Part shown: positions 23,779-31,724 of the stretch, one piece after another
How the letters are laid out: the number at the start of each line of letters is the position of its first letter
How positions within the stretch are numbered: the first letter of the stretch is position 1
NCBI GenBank assembly: GCA_023267855.1
Contig: JALNLN010000018.1
Coordinates: 1-32,725, forward strand
From: Candidatus Geocrenenecus dongiae
GTDB lineage: Archaea; Thermoproteota; Nitrososphaeria_A; Caldarchaeales; Wolframiiraptoraceae
Direction: 5' to 3'
DNA length: 32,725 nt
Translations under genes and position numbers: made by a program
The notes under the pieces: model-generated
Told to the model about the DNA's origin: nothing
The model's input: the letters and a program-made list of their open reading frames with translations, nothing else
Databases searched by the model: none

Positions 23779-24063
23779 TCAAAGAAAGTTAAAAGAGAAA
23801 AAGTTCAGAAAAAAGAAGAGAAACCAAAGTTCTCTATTCTTGAACATGAACTTGTACCAGAACATAGAATTTTAAGTCCTGAAGAAGCTGAACAAGTATT
23901 GAAGAAATATGGTGTACGTCCACAGCAACTGCCTTACATACTAGTTTCTGACCCAGTTGTAAAGGAGATAGGTGCGAAACCTGGAGACATAATAGAGATT
24001 AAGAGAAAGTCTCCAACAGCTGGAGAAGCAGTATACTATCGTGTAGTGGTAACAGGCGAGTAG
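23776..24063 (+). CDS. rpoH: DNA-directed RNA polymerase subunit H (Rpb5 C-terminal domain homologue)
   Basis: About 95 residues. A Lys-rich head ([12 protein letters not shown]) leads to the canonical RpoH core: [20 protein letters not shown], then KKYGV, the [20 protein letters not shown] element and a final [14 protein letters not shown]. It contacts DNA at the jaw of RNAP. It has no ATG, GTG or TTG upstream of codon ~41; the only reasonable initiation site is CTG 23776 behind a strong Shine-Dalgarno. The core is complete, so this is not a pseudogene. In many crenarchaea rpoH leads into rpoB; here a converging small gene follows, so it is transcribed alone. Confidence 0.9.
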   Translation: MSKKVKREKVQKKEEKPKFSILEHELVPEHRILSPEEAEQVLKKYGVRPQQLPYILVSDPVVKEIGAKPGDIIEIKRKSPTAGEAVYYRVVVTGE

Positions 24064-24087
24064 AAAGAAGATTCTACTAAGATACCA

Positions 24088-24309
24088 CTATTCTTTCTCT
24101 GAGAATGGGCCTGGGGCTGTTATCATTATGTACCCAACCCATGAAGCTATAAAACATACTCCTAAAACTATTATGAGTACAGGTATCTTGACAGCGAGTT
24201 CAGGATCTATTGGTAGTAAGCCGAAAAACCAGAAAATATAGAATATGCTGAAAGATACTGAGAACGTTACTATGATTACACCAAGTATCTTAGAAAACCT
24301 CATATTCAT
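24088..24309 (-). CDS. Small two-helix membrane protein
   Basis: 73 residues with two membrane helices (about 8-31 and 41-64) joined by a short outside loop (LPIDPELAVK) and ending in a short charged tail, ITAPGPFSEKE. I recall small conserved archaeal membrane proteins with a comparable TxPxP tail but cannot name a family. Start ATG 24309; it is divergent from the membrane-linked winged-helix gene at 24372 and converges on rpoH. Confidence 0.55.
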   Translation of the reverse strand: MNMRFSKILGVIIVTFSVSFSIFYIFWFFGLLPIDPELAVKIPVLIIVLGVCFIASWVGYIMITAPGPFSEKE

Positions 24310-24371
24310 ACCAGATTATTAAACTAGTAAACATTATTTAATAGAGGTTTCCTCATTTTTTAGACTATGAA

Positions 24372-24800
24372 ATGTCTAAGGATAGAGATTTGTCCCATGA
24401 GCTTAGAGGGAAAACACTGAAAGTCTATCTCTTATTGTTGAAGAAAGGTAGACCTGTAGGTGTGAGAGAAGTTCAAAGAGAGCTTGGGTTTTCCAGCCCC
24501 AGTATCGCGTATCATCATTTAGAGAAGCTTAAGGAGATGGGGGTTGTCTCTAAAGATGATGTTGGGAGGTATGTTATCTCAGAGAAAGTTGATGTAGGAC
24601 TATTGAAAATGTTCATTATAATACGTGGAAAAATTCTTCCAAGACTATTATTCTACGCAATCTTCTTTACAACATTATCACTCCTCTATATATTCAACCA
24701 CTACCAAGATCCCGATCCCTATGCTCTAACATTCTCAGTAGCTTCTACGATAGCCATGTGGTATGAAACATTAAAAACATGGAGGGGGAGAGAATGGTAG
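24372..24800 (+). CDS. Winged-helix regulator with C-terminal membrane helices
   Basis: A 142-residue protein with an ArsR-like winged helix at about 13-75 (GVREVQRELGFSSPSIAYHH as helix-turn-helix, then VSKDDVGRYVIS wing) followed by two membrane helices (about 89-108 and 117-131). The DNA-binding domain must be cytoplasmic and membrane-bound. It heads a same-strand cluster with two further membrane proteins (gaps of 42 and 11 nt), whose outer loops could supply the signal (inference). ATG 24372. Confidence 0.68.
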   Translation: MSKDRDLSHELRGKTLKVYLLLLKKGRPVGVREVQRELGFSSPSIAYHHLEKLKEMGVVSKDDVGRYVISEKVDVGLLKMFIIIRGKILPRLLFYAIFFTTLSLLYIFNHYQDPDPYALTFSVASTIAMWYETLKTWRGREW

Positions 24801-24842
24801 AGATAGATGTTCTAGTATGTAGAATTATCTATAGGTCTGGTG

Positions 24843-25193
24843 ATGTATAATATGGTTGAAATGAGGTTAGTTAAGGTAGTCATAGCGGCGATACTACTCT
24901 CACTGCTAATCTATTATCTACCAACAATACTATTAGAGAAAGGAGTGACAGTAAGAATGTTAGAAGAAGCTAGAGGAAATGTTTCAGTAACATTACATGA
25001 AAATCAAACTACTCTTAGTGAAGAAATGATCCAAAAAGCATACTCAACTACTAAAATGGAGAAGATGGAAGACATGATCGATAGATTAAGAGAGAGCTTA
25101 AACACCTACTTTATGGGGAACCTCTTTATCTCAATACTTACTGCATTAACGATATCAATTATAGTTAAGAGAAATTATCTGGAAAAAGAGTAA
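24843..25193 (+). CDS. Two-helix membrane protein with external helical domain
   Basis: 116 residues: membrane helix about 9-28, a polar external segment (about 32-85) with N-glycosylation-type NVS and NQT sites, then a second helix (about 88-106). The external part ends in a charged helical stretch (KMEKMEDMIDRLRESL). Family not recognised. ATG 24843 is preferred over GTG 24840; it lies between the membrane winged-helix gene and a multi-helix protein, probably in one operon. Confidence 0.55.
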   Translation: MYNMVEMRLVKVVIAAILLSLLIYYLPTILLEKGVTVRMLEEARGNVSVTLHENQTTLSEEMIQKAYSTTKMEKMEDMIDRLRESLNTYFMGNLFISILTALTISIIVKRNYLEKE

Positions 25194-25204
25194 GAATTTA
25201 TATA

Positions 25205-26167
25205 GTGTGTTTAGCACGCTTTATAGAGAAGTGGATGAGTTTGAGTAGTTTATTCTTACCGAGTAAGCTTATTGAACTAATAACTTCGGATAGGAGAGAA
25301 TTGAAGAAAAGGTTGAGTATTGGAGTCATTTTATTTGTAGCTTCTATATTATTTTTCACGTTCCTATACTACTTGTTTATTATGGAGAAATTTGAAGCAA
25401 GATTTGAGCTTACAGGTTTCGAATCTGTGAGTATCCCTATTCCAGATTTTAACCAGATACTTCTCTCTAGAGTAATATATATGAGTATAGCGGTGGCCGT
25501 AATTTTCCTCGTTATGAGAATTGCGCTCCAGTTTCTCAGAATCGAAAATGCAAAATCAAGCGTACTGATAACATTCATACTAAACTCATTCATAATAATA
25601 CTCATAGTGCTTACGATATTTACACCATTACTACTCACTCAACCGAAAACAGAGTATATAATAGTTGATGTTGAATTACAAAATGCGACATTATATAATG
25701 TAACGTTATCTGGGTATGGAGAAGATAAGATGCTGAGTTTGAAGGCCTCTAAAATAGATGCTGGTTATGTTAGAGCTTATAGAGTGTATCCAGACATGAG
25801 CCTCGTAGACTGGCAGAGAATAAATGCAAGTCTCATAGAGAAGACAATTAAAGAGTCTAGAACACTTATGAATATGACGAGCTTGAAATGGGTTGAAGAC
25901 AATGTAGAAAAGACTCTCGATAAATTGGACTTGGCTGTTGGTAGCTGGGACATGCTCACATACAGATTCTTTGTAAATGCTGTGTGGATAAACGTATCTA
26001 CAGGGATTGCATACTCGATATTCAGCATGGTGTCTCCTGTAAGTTGGGGGCTACTATTACTCTACAATGTGAGATGTTTCATGAAGGCTTATAAAACATC
26101 TACTATGGTGGCGGTAGCTATCTGGATACTTATATACCTGGTATTCTTCCTCACAGGCGTAATTTAG
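25205..26167 (+). CDS. Polytopic membrane protein of unknown function
   Basis: 320 residues. A short cytoplasmic head, then helices at about 38-60, 92-110 and 125-145, a roughly 120-residue external domain (about 147-270) rich in NVT/NAS/NMT sites, and C-terminal helices at about 270-290 and 297-318. The alternation of hydrophobic bundles is vaguely Yip1-like, but the external domain is not, so no family is claimed. GTG 25205 is 11 nt after the preceding stop; ATG 25235 is equally plausible. Likely operon partner of the two upstream genes. Confidence 0.55.
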   Translation: MCLARFIEKWMSLSSLFLPSKLIELITSDRRELKKRLSIGVILFVASILFFTFLYYLFIMEKFEARFELTGFESVSIPIPDFNQILLSRVIYMSIAVAVIFLVMRIALQFLRIENAKSSVLITFILNSFIIILIVLTIFTPLLLTQPKTEYIIVDVELQNATLYNVTLSGYGEDKMLSLKASKIDAGYVRAYRVYPDMSLVDWQRINASLIEKTIKESRTLMNMTSLKWVEDNVEKTLDKLDLAVGSWDMLTYRFFVNAVWINVSTGIAYSIFSMVSPVSWGLLLLYNVRCFMKAYKTSTMVAVAIWILIYLVFFLTGVI

Positions 26168-26182
26168 AAGAAGTATTAGAAA

Positions 26183-26938
26183 CTAGGTTAAACATCTTCC
26201 CGTAGCATCTATCTCACCCTTAGCTATCCGTGTACTTGAGATAGGTTTTCCATCATCGGAGACAACAAGCGGACATACAGCTACATCGAGAGGTCTAAGA
26301 TTTTTCTGAGCTCTTATAGCATTTATCTCCACCGCTCTTTTATAAGTCATAGGGCTTACAACCAATAATTCTATCTCCGGGTCATTGACAGCTGGACCGT
26401 ATGGATCTTCGATAGGCATTATCTTACATCTCTCTAACCAGCCGTAAGATGAAAGAGTTTCCTCCAATCTTCTAACTCTTTCATTAAAATTTCTTACTGA
26501 ATGGTTCTTTCCAAGAGATTTTACAAAATCGTCTGTGGTAACACCTATCACAAGATTTTCACTATTCTTTACTCCTGTAAGTATTAATGCTAGGTGACCG
26601 TAATGTACTTCATTGAAAGTTCCTCCTAGAACTGCTTTCCTATACCTGGGTTTGGGAAAATCTTTACGTAATTCTTCTTCTAAATCTTCTCTCCAAAATC
26701 TTAGCTCACTAAGTATAACCATGGATTCTCCAATGGTTATGTTGAGCATTACTGCAAGTTCTCCGAAAGTGATGTCTGGGTTTTCCAGCAAAACTACGTC
26801 TCGTACATAAGATTTATGCTCAGCATACATGGGCATATTTTTAACTACATCTACGAGTATCCTCCATAAAGGATGCTTCTTAAAATTTTCTGGAACTTTC
26901 CGCATCTTCACTAAATCCTCATAGATTTCCTTTTCCAC
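26183..26938 (-). CDS. coaD: Archaeal phosphopantetheine adenylyltransferase-like protein with N-terminal extension
   Basis: 251 residues. Residues about 98-251 form a nucleotidylyltransferase: GGTFNEVHYGHLALI (HxGH-type motif at 112-115), VIGVTTDDFVKSL, VSPMTYKRAVEIN and ISSTRIAKGEID at the end, matching archaeal PPAT (COG1019), which makes dephospho-CoA. About 95 N-terminal residues are additional; 55-80 (ITFGELAVMLNITIGESMVI) read like a helix-turn-helix. A related cytidylyltransferase specificity is possible. Convergent with the membrane cluster. Confidence 0.78.
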   Translation of the reverse strand: MEKEIYEDLVKMRKVPENFKKHPLWRILVDVVKNMPMYAEHKSYVRDVVLLENPDITFGELAVMLNITIGESMVILSELRFWREDLEEELRKDFPKPRYRKAVLGGTFNEVHYGHLALILTGVKNSENLVIGVTTDDFVKSLGKNHSVRNFNERVRRLEETLSSYGWLERCKIMPIEDPYGPAVNDPEIELLVVSPMTYKRAVEINAIRAQKNLRPLDVAVCPLVVSDDGKPISSTRIAKGEIDATGRCLT

Positions 26939-27084
26939 AAAAGGAAACTATAGACTTTCTCTTATTATCTATTGCTCTCCATATACCAGTATTCCATCTT
27001 ATCTCATATGATCATGATAACCCATTTATATTTTCCTGATAATATCTTTTTATCTTAGAATTGTGAGAATGTATATGAGCCGCG

Positions 27085-27315
27085 GTGGAAGTAGAATCGT
27101 TAATAACGAGTCTTCTTGAAGATTTGAAGGTCTGCGAAGAATACTTGAAGAAAGAAGTTAGAGTAGATCTTGTTCTAAGAATGCTTGAAGAACTGATGGA
27201 GAGGTTGGATCAGCTGAAAAATGTCGTAGAGATAAAAGATATAGAAGAAAAAGCAAGAATACTTTACCATAGAGCTCTAACACTCGCAACTCTAAATGAG
27301 GAAGTCAAAAAGTAA
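27085..27315 (+). CDS. Small helical coiled-coil protein
   Basis: 76 residues, almost entirely helical and strongly charged, with heptad-like spacing (LLEDLKVCEEYLKK, LRMLEELMERLDQLKNV). One cysteine. It somewhat resembles the archaeal DUF357 helical domain, which is found near CoaD-like genes, but key aromatic positions are not obvious. GTG 27085 suits a TATA-like CTTTTTATC at about 27046. Divergent from the coaD-like gene. Confidence 0.5.
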   Translation: MEVESLITSLLEDLKVCEEYLKKEVRVDLVLRMLEELMERLDQLKNVVEIKDIEEKARILYHRALTLATLNEEVKK

Positions 27316-27319
27316 TGTT

Positions 27320-27475
27320 TTAAAATTCTAGTAAGCAGGTTCTTGAATTAGGGTAATCTAGATTATCTTTTGTCGCACAGAATCTAGGACGTCTCAACTC
27401 CAGCTCAATATTTGTTATCCCTTTAAACCACTTCAGAAGAATTTCACCCATTGATTGAAGTTCTATGCAGAACAT
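27320..27475 (-). CDS. Small ORF, 51 residues, unknown
   Basis: ATG 27475 to TAA 27320. The peptide has four Cys, a central LLKWFKGITNIELELRRPRF and ends in DYPNSRTCLLEF; the mixed, aromatic-rich composition looks coding rather than random, and it could be either a small protein or the surviving C-terminus of a longer gene. An in-frame TAA lies seven codons upstream. No family recognised. Confidence 0.3.
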   Translation of the reverse strand: MFCIELQSMGEILLKWFKGITNIELELRRPRFCATKDNLDYPNSRTCLLEF

Positions 27476-27480
27476 TCCAC

Positions 27481-27666
27481 ATGCTTGAAAACATTAAAGA
27501 GCTCTTTCATAGTACAAGAAGTCCAGAAGTCACTTTTAAGGAAGAATATGACACATACAATCATTTGCAAAGAGCTACTCTAAGCACATTTGACTTAGTA
27601 CTCTACTTAACGCTAGCTATAACAGAATTGATTATGAAATTTTTCATTAAAAGATCTCGGAACTAG
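27481..27666 (+). CDS. Small ORF, 61 residues, unknown
   Basis: ATG 27481 to TAG 27664-27666; an upstream TTG (27451) would overlap the divergent small ORF. The first half is polar (HSTRSPEVTFKEEYDTY), the second has one hydrophobic segment (FDLVLYLTLAITELIMKFF) and a basic end. It might be a single-pass membrane peptide or a gene remnant. Evidence for expression is weak. Confidence 0.25.
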   Translation: MLENIKELFHSTRSPEVTFKEEYDTYNHLQRATLSTFDLVLYLTLAITELIMKFFIKRSRN

Positions 27667-27719
27667 AAAAATTAAGAAAAACTAAGAGATGTTGTTAAAT
27701 ATAGATTGGGGGAGAAGTG

Positions 27720-29462
27720 TTACCTGGACCTCTTTTTCTTCAATTCTTCTCTTAGCTTCTTTGTTTCATCCCATTTTATTTCTAGGGTTTTCGGATCTAG
27801 GACTACTCCATAGACATCTCTAGCTGTCTCAATCGTCACGTACTCGTTCTTGACATCCATCCTAACCATTTCTGGATCTCTTTCAAGAGGATCTCCCCAG
27901 CCTCCTCCACCTCCAGACCTAAGACTTACCATATCTCCTTTCTTCAGTTTCACTGCTGCTACTTTTCTAACGATCTTGGGTTCCTCGCCTTGCTTGAAAA
28001 TTACGCAGTAGTTTGGTGTTCCGTTCATTCCTCCAGCTACACCCCATGGTGGGAACTTGTTCCTACCAATAGATACTGTAAAATAGGCTTCACTGCATAG
28101 AACTCTATAGTCTTTTATTACTCCGAATCCCCCTCTGAACTTGCCGTGACCAGTCCCACTCTCAGTATTCAGGCAGTATCTCTCTACAAGTATCGGCATA
28201 TGTTTCTCGTAGACTTCGTTTGATGCTATGTAGGTCTCTCCGTCTCCACATGCCACTAGCCCGCTTTCTCCATCCATGTCATAGCCTGCGCCCCACCCTC
28301 CAGCCTGAGGCTCTACTATCGCGAAAGGTTCGCCTGTTCTTTCATCTACACCTCCTAGAATTGTTGCTAGAATTGATAGGAAGTGTCCAGCAGTTAGCTT
28401 ATCTGGCACATGTGGTGCCAACGCCTTCCATACTAGGTCTGTTGCATATGACATTGCTTCCCAGAATGTTGATGTAGGAGCTGGTTTAACAGGGTTAAAA
28501 GCTGAACCTTCTGGAGCGATAACTTTCAATGGTTTAAAGTAGCCGCCGTTTAAGTCTACGTGTGGGTCAGTTACGGCTATGTATGTCTCTCTAACTCCTG
28601 AGACGGTTGCAGGATACGGTGACGCTATAGATCCTTTCACGCTTCCACTTCCAGTGAAGTCCGCTATGAATTCTTCATCTGTTATGGTTACCTTTACTCT
28701 TACATATACTGGTTCATCTGTTAATCCATCGTCATCTAAATAATCCTCTGCCTCGAATACTCCCTTAGGCAGCTTCTTCAAGTTAAGCAGTGCGAGCTTG
28801 TATCCATCATTTATTATCTTCTCCATAGCGCTCTTAACGTTATCTATGCCATACTTCTCGATCAGTTTCTCAATTCTTCTAGCAGCCACCTTCATAGATG
28901 CAGCTTGAGCCTCCATATCTCCCAGCGTATGTAATGGTAGACGTGAATTCTCTAAGATTATGTCTATTACATCTTTGTTCGGTTTTCCTTCACGATAGAG
29001 TCTTACACAAGGAAACTGTACACCTTCTTGATATATTTCAGTTGAGTCAGACGTCCAGCTTCCGAAATGCATTCCTCCTACTTCACTCCAATGTCCTTTG
29101 TTTAAAATCATTGATATCAATTCATCTCGATAGAAGACCGGCATCGCTAGTGCAACATCATTCAGATGGGTTCCGGACTTATATGGTACGTTGAGAATAT
29201 AGATATCGCCTGGACGCATTTCTCCATCCCATTTCTCAAGTACTTCTCTGGCTACGAAATCTAAGACGCCTGAGAATCCTGGAACGCCTGGGGCTTGCGC
29301 AATCAGTTCTCCTTTCGAGTCGGTAATCCCTACGGCGTAGTCTAATACTTCGTAGATTACCGGACTCTTGGCAGTTCTTCCAAAAGCATAAAACATTTCT
29401 TCGTTAGCGGTTATCAAACCATTCTTGATTATCTCTAAAGTGAAGATATCTTTCTTACTCAT
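27720..29462 (-). CDS. hyuB: Hydantoinase B/oxoprolinase-family protein, HyuB
   Basis: About 580 residues, the size of HyuB, the second subunit of ATP-dependent N-methylhydantoinase, 5-oxoprolinase and acetone/acetophenone carboxylase complexes. Visible landmarks: NGLITANEEMFYAFGRTAKS, GVPGFSGVLDF, GDIYILNVPYKSGTHLNDV, QAGGWGAGYDMDGESG, GHGKFRGGFGVIKDYRV and GGGGGWGDPLERDPEMV. ATG 29462 lies 1 nt after the hyuA stop with a GGTGA ribosome site, so GTG 29471 is less likely. The true substrate (hydantoin, oxoproline, ketone) is not determinable. Confidence 0.9.
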   Translation of the reverse strand: MSKKDIFTLEIIKNGLITANEEMFYAFGRTAKSPVIYEVLDYAVGITDSKGELIAQAPGVPGFSGVLDFVAREVLEKWDGEMRPGDIYILNVPYKSGTHLNDVALAMPVFYRDELISMILNKGHWSEVGGMHFGSWTSDSTEIYQEGVQFPCVRLYREGKPNKDVIDIILENSRLPLHTLGDMEAQAASMKVAARRIEKLIEKYGIDNVKSAMEKIINDGYKLALLNLKKLPKGVFEAEDYLDDDGLTDEPVYVRVKVTITDEEFIADFTGSGSVKGSIASPYPATVSGVRETYIAVTDPHVDLNGGYFKPLKVIAPEGSAFNPVKPAPTSTFWEAMSYATDLVWKALAPHVPDKLTAGHFLSILATILGGVDERTGEPFAIVEPQAGGWGAGYDMDGESGLVACGDGETYIASNEVYEKHMPILVERYCLNTESGTGHGKFRGGFGVIKDYRVLCSEAYFTVSIGRNKFPPWGVAGGMNGTPNYCVIFKQGEEPKIVRKVAAVKLKKGDMVSLRSGGGGGWGDPLERDPEMVRMDVKNEYVTIETARDVYGVVLDPKTLEIKWDETKKLREELKKKRSR

Positions 29463-29463
29463 T

Positions 29464-31518
29464 TTACTCACCTCTCAATATATTCACGTTTCCATACTTA
29501 TCTACTATAACTTTCTGTGAAGCCAAGACTAGAATCGTTGAAGTTGGGTCTTCAATTATTGCTGGACCTTCAATCCTGAACTGTGGAGACAGCTTCTGCT
29601 TATTATACACGAGAACTTCCAGTTCTTCTCCATTTATATAAATTCTTCTTTCCTGCATAACAGCATCATCTAGAGAGTCCGCCGTATTATTTAGTTCTTT
29701 CAATTCAAATTTCTTAACCTTATACTCGCCTACTAGATGGAAGTTGACTATTTCAACAGGACTATCTAGTCTAAAAGCGTATTCTCTCTCATGGTATTCA
29801 TGGAATCTCTCTATTATCTTCTTAACCTCTTCACTATTTATTCTGCCCGAGGGTATAGGTACCTTAACAGTATGTTCTTGCCCATAGTATCTCATATCGG
29901 CGTATCTTTGGAGTATGATCTCTGATACACCTAGCTCTTCCTTAAAGATCTCGACCATCTTCTCTTCGAGGTCTCTATAAATTTCGTTCACCCTCTTTGA
30001 AGCATCTTCCCTATCTAGTCTAATAACCTCTGTAACCACTAGGTCGTGCCTGATATCTGTCGTCAACATCCCCCATGCACTGAATACTCCAGGCGGAATG
30101 ACTGGTACGATTATCTTCTTTATTTCTAGTTCCTCAGATATGAATGGAGCGAACATCGGACCAGATCCTCCGTGAGCTATTAATGTGAAATCTCTTGGAT
30201 CGTATCCTCTCTGTACAGATACTACTCTAATAGCGTAGGCGGCATTCTCGTTGGCGAGCTTAATTATTCCTTCTGAAGCTTCCTCGATCGATATGTTATA
30301 GTGGTCTGCAATCTTCTCTTTTATGGTTTTAACTGCTAGGTCTCTATAGATCTTCATAGCCCCTCCGAGAAGATACTCTGGGTTAATCAATCCATTAACT
30401 ACGTATGCGTCGGTGACGGTTGGCTCTTTACCACCTTTACCATAACATGCTGGACCAGGATAGGCTCCAGCTGCTTTAGGCCCTACTCTCAGGTTCCCGA
30501 TCTCATCAATCCACGCTATACTTGTTCCACCGTTCCCTATCTCAAATGTATCAACTACAGGTACCCGGACTGGATATCCGGCGGTGAACCTTGTTCTCTC
30601 CACATAGTATTCTGTATGGACTCGAGGTGTAAGATTTTCGACTAAGCTTGCTTTAGTTGTTGTACTACCTCCATCTAGTATGATTACATTCTTCTCGCCG
30701 ACCAGTTTTGCAATATAGATTCCGCCAATGACTCCTGCTACTGGGCCAGACTCTATAGTATATATAGGATAGTGTTTAGCGAAATCAAACGAGGCTACGC
30801 CTCCGCTTGAAAGCATGACGAAAGGTTTTCTAGAGAACCCTTGTTTAGCAAATTCTTTTTCTAGTTTCTCTAGATATTTCTCGAGTTTAGGCTTAACGTA
30901 AGCATTCAGTACAGCGGTAGCCGTCCTCTCATATTCTCTCCATTCACGTGTTATTTCATGACCTAACGTTATAGGCAGGTTAGTATGTTTACGCACTATC
31001 TCTCCAGCTTTTATCTCATGTGATGGATTAGCATAAGAATTTATGAAGCTGATACATATACTTTCAACTCCTTCTTCCAAAAGCTTCTGAACAGCTTTTT
31101 CAACATCTTTTTCATTCAGCGGTCTCAGAATCGTCCCATCTGACATTATTCGTTCATCAACTTCTAGTCTAAGATATCTTGGGACAAGAGGTTGAGGCTT
31201 CTTATATCTAAAGTTATACATATCTCTTCTATTCGATCTCTGAAGTTCGAGTACATCTCGATATCCTTTCGTTGTAATTAATCCTACCTTTGCCCCCTTC
31301 TTCTCGATGATAGTGTTAATAACTAGTGTTTGACCATGAATTATCGAGAAGACTTTCAAGAAATCAATCTTACTCTTTGATACCGTGTTTAATACTCCTA
31401 TTGAGGGGTCGTGGGGTGTTGTTTCATCTTTAACCCATATGAAGTCGCCTGTTTCATCATCATACGCGACTAGATCTGTAAAAGCACCACCAATATCTAT
31501 ACCTACACGGTATACCAT
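29464..31518 (-). CDS. hyuA: Hydantoinase A/oxoprolinase-family protein, HyuA
   Basis: About 684 residues with an ASKHA-type ATPase fold: phosphate-1 loop VGIDIGGAFTDLVAYDD at the start and phosphate-2 ILDGGSTTTKASLVE mid-protein, TYVERT-type N-terminal glutamate/arginine stretch REWREYERTATAVLNAYV, and the GNGGTSIAWID segment. It activates the ring carbonyl or ketone by phosphorylation and works with HyuB. ATG 31518 removes an unlike ten-residue head; a TATA-like CTTTAATAAATT lies about 34 nt upstream. First gene of a hyuA-hyuB operon, divergent from an ABC binding-protein gene. Confidence 0.9.
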   Translation of the reverse strand: MVYRVGIDIGGAFTDLVAYDDETGDFIWVKDETTPHDPSIGVLNTVSKSKIDFLKVFSIIHGQTLVINTIIEKKGAKVGLITTKGYRDVLELQRSNRRDMYNFRYKKPQPLVPRYLRLEVDERIMSDGTILRPLNEKDVEKAVQKLLEEGVESICISFINSYANPSHEIKAGEIVRKHTNLPITLGHEITREWREYERTATAVLNAYVKPKLEKYLEKLEKEFAKQGFSRKPFVMLSSGGVASFDFAKHYPIYTIESGPVAGVIGGIYIAKLVGEKNVIILDGGSTTTKASLVENLTPRVHTEYYVERTRFTAGYPVRVPVVDTFEIGNGGTSIAWIDEIGNLRVGPKAAGAYPGPACYGKGGKEPTVTDAYVVNGLINPEYLLGGAMKIYRDLAVKTIKEKIADHYNISIEEASEGIIKLANENAAYAIRVVSVQRGYDPRDFTLIAHGGSGPMFAPFISEELEIKKIIVPVIPPGVFSAWGMLTTDIRHDLVVTEVIRLDREDASKRVNEIYRDLEEKMVEIFKEELGVSEIILQRYADMRYYGQEHTVKVPIPSGRINSEEVKKIIERFHEYHEREYAFRLDSPVEIVNFHLVGEYKVKKFELKELNNTADSLDDAVMQERRIYINGEELEVLVYNKQKLSPQFRIEGPAIIEDPTSTILVLASQKVIVDKYGNVNILRGE

Positions 31519-31724
31519 TTTGAAATCACTTATAAGATATCTACTCACAATTTATTAAAGATTTAATGTCACGATATATTTGATCACCAATTTTATGGTA
31601 TGACACCTTAAGATATGGAAAAAAGTAATATCAATTTTATAAAAATCCTGTGTCTAAATAGATGCTCAATTTATTCTGAAGTTAAACCTTATATATGTTA
31701 TTAGGATAATATTTTAAGAAGATT

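Noticed and set aside
28220-28477. 85-codon plus-strand frame inside hyuB
   Set aside because: Shadow of a strongly conserved gene; His/Leu-rich antisense composition.
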